The notes under the pieces were generated by a model. The model was given only the letters and a program-made list of their open reading frames with translations, did no database searches and was not told the origin of the DNA. From positions 1-58,891 of the forward strand of contig JAQUKH010000012.1 of the NCBI GenBank assembly GCA_028719205.1: a stretch of DNA of 58,891 nucleotides. Direction: 5' to 3'. Within the stretch, counting starts at the first letter, position 1; each line of letters opens with the position of its first letter. Of the stretch, positions 58,783-58,891 are shown piece by piece. The position numbers and the translations under genes are program-made. This stretch comes from a bacterium. Its GTDB lineage: Bacteria; JACRDZ01; JAQUKH01.

Positions 58783-58891
58783 ATGAAACGAAAAGCAGTT
58801 TCAGTGATTGTAATATTTATTCTTGCGGCTTTAAGCGGCTGTTCCGGCGGGGCAAGCGGAGTGGATAATAATAACGGCTCGACAAATCCCA
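58783..58891 (+). CDS. lipoprotein, N-terminal fragment cut by the window edge
   Basis: The frame starts MKRKAVSVIVIFILAALSGC, a lipoprotein signal with lipobox LSGC, followed by a Gly/Ser/Asn-rich mature start. AGGGA lies before the ATG. It is cut at 36 codons, so the body and function cannot be told. It follows ruvA by 8 bases and may be in the same operon. Confidence 0.75.
   Translation, partial: MKRKAVSVIVIFILAALSGCSGGASGVDNNNGSTNP

Noticed and set aside
1-58891. tRNA and rRNA genes, insertion sequences and integrase or transposase genes
   Set aside because: Scanning both strands by eye showed no tRNA-like cloverleaf, rRNA text or recombinase motif; a covariance search could still find something missed.

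Overview
The window looks like one AT-rich (roughly 37% GC by eye) chromosomal contig from an uncultivated, Gram-negative-type bacterium, probably a candidate-phylum lineage assembled from a metagenome. Evidence for this is the many lipoproteins, a GspF-type secretion protein, a very large secreted multiheme cytochrome, and several families of short dispersed palindromes between genes. I cannot name the phylum from sequence alone. Both ends are open: carB is cut on the left and a lipoprotein gene on the right. The first ~170 bp are much richer in GC than what follows.

Layout. (1) 1-7314 is a housekeeping block: carB end, a DUF6941-like gene, pyrK, pyrD, then queD-groES-groEL, a possible rpoZ, queE and queC. 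(2) 7315-19720 is an accessory island between convergent queC and efp. It holds a RelB/RelE-type pair, a decayed Txe gene, BrnT/BrnA, extra copies of the 3' ends of efp and queC, a TIR fragment, an array of probable integron cassettes with attC-like sites (about 9776-16329), a divergent SecY with a TPR lipoprotein, another efp 3' scrap, and an intact Txe/YefM pair. No integrase gene is present, so the array would be a CALIN (attC cluster lacking an integrase). (3) 19721-25215 carries efp, gspF, comF, a small lipoprotein, argC, tsaE and tsaB. (4) 25230-34807 is one long Mrp/Mbh-type cation/proton antiporter operon (E, F, G, MbhD, MbhE-B fusion, C) ending in four separate antiporter-like subunits. 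(5) 34858-46306 is a respiratory and surface block: a beta-helix lipoprotein, a cysteine desulfurase, a DUF3343 protein, a cytochrome with about 10 heme motifs, and a 2526-residue cytochrome with 37 CXXCH plus one CX3CH motif fused to tandem repeats, an Ig-like region and a beta-helix. (6) 46313-58891 holds ecfT, rpmB, recG, a large HEAT-repeat protein, a ferredoxin-fused etfA, an XRE regulator, an EF-G paralogue, yebC, ruvC, ruvA and a lipoprotein start.

How the parts fit. Regions 4 and 5 suggest an energy metabolism that couples a multi-subunit ion-translocating membrane complex to long-range electron transfer through exported cytochromes. The stand-alone beta-helix lipoprotein is a likely paralogue of the C-terminal domain of the giant cytochrome. 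Region 2 is a hot spot where modules have arrived repeatedly and left gene-end scars.

The most unusual items are the giant heme/beta-helix fusion, the cassette array with a structured cassette-borne RNA (or 29-residue ORF), the repeated queC'/efp' scars, the four-antiporter operon, and an EF-P whose tip lysine appears to be replaced.
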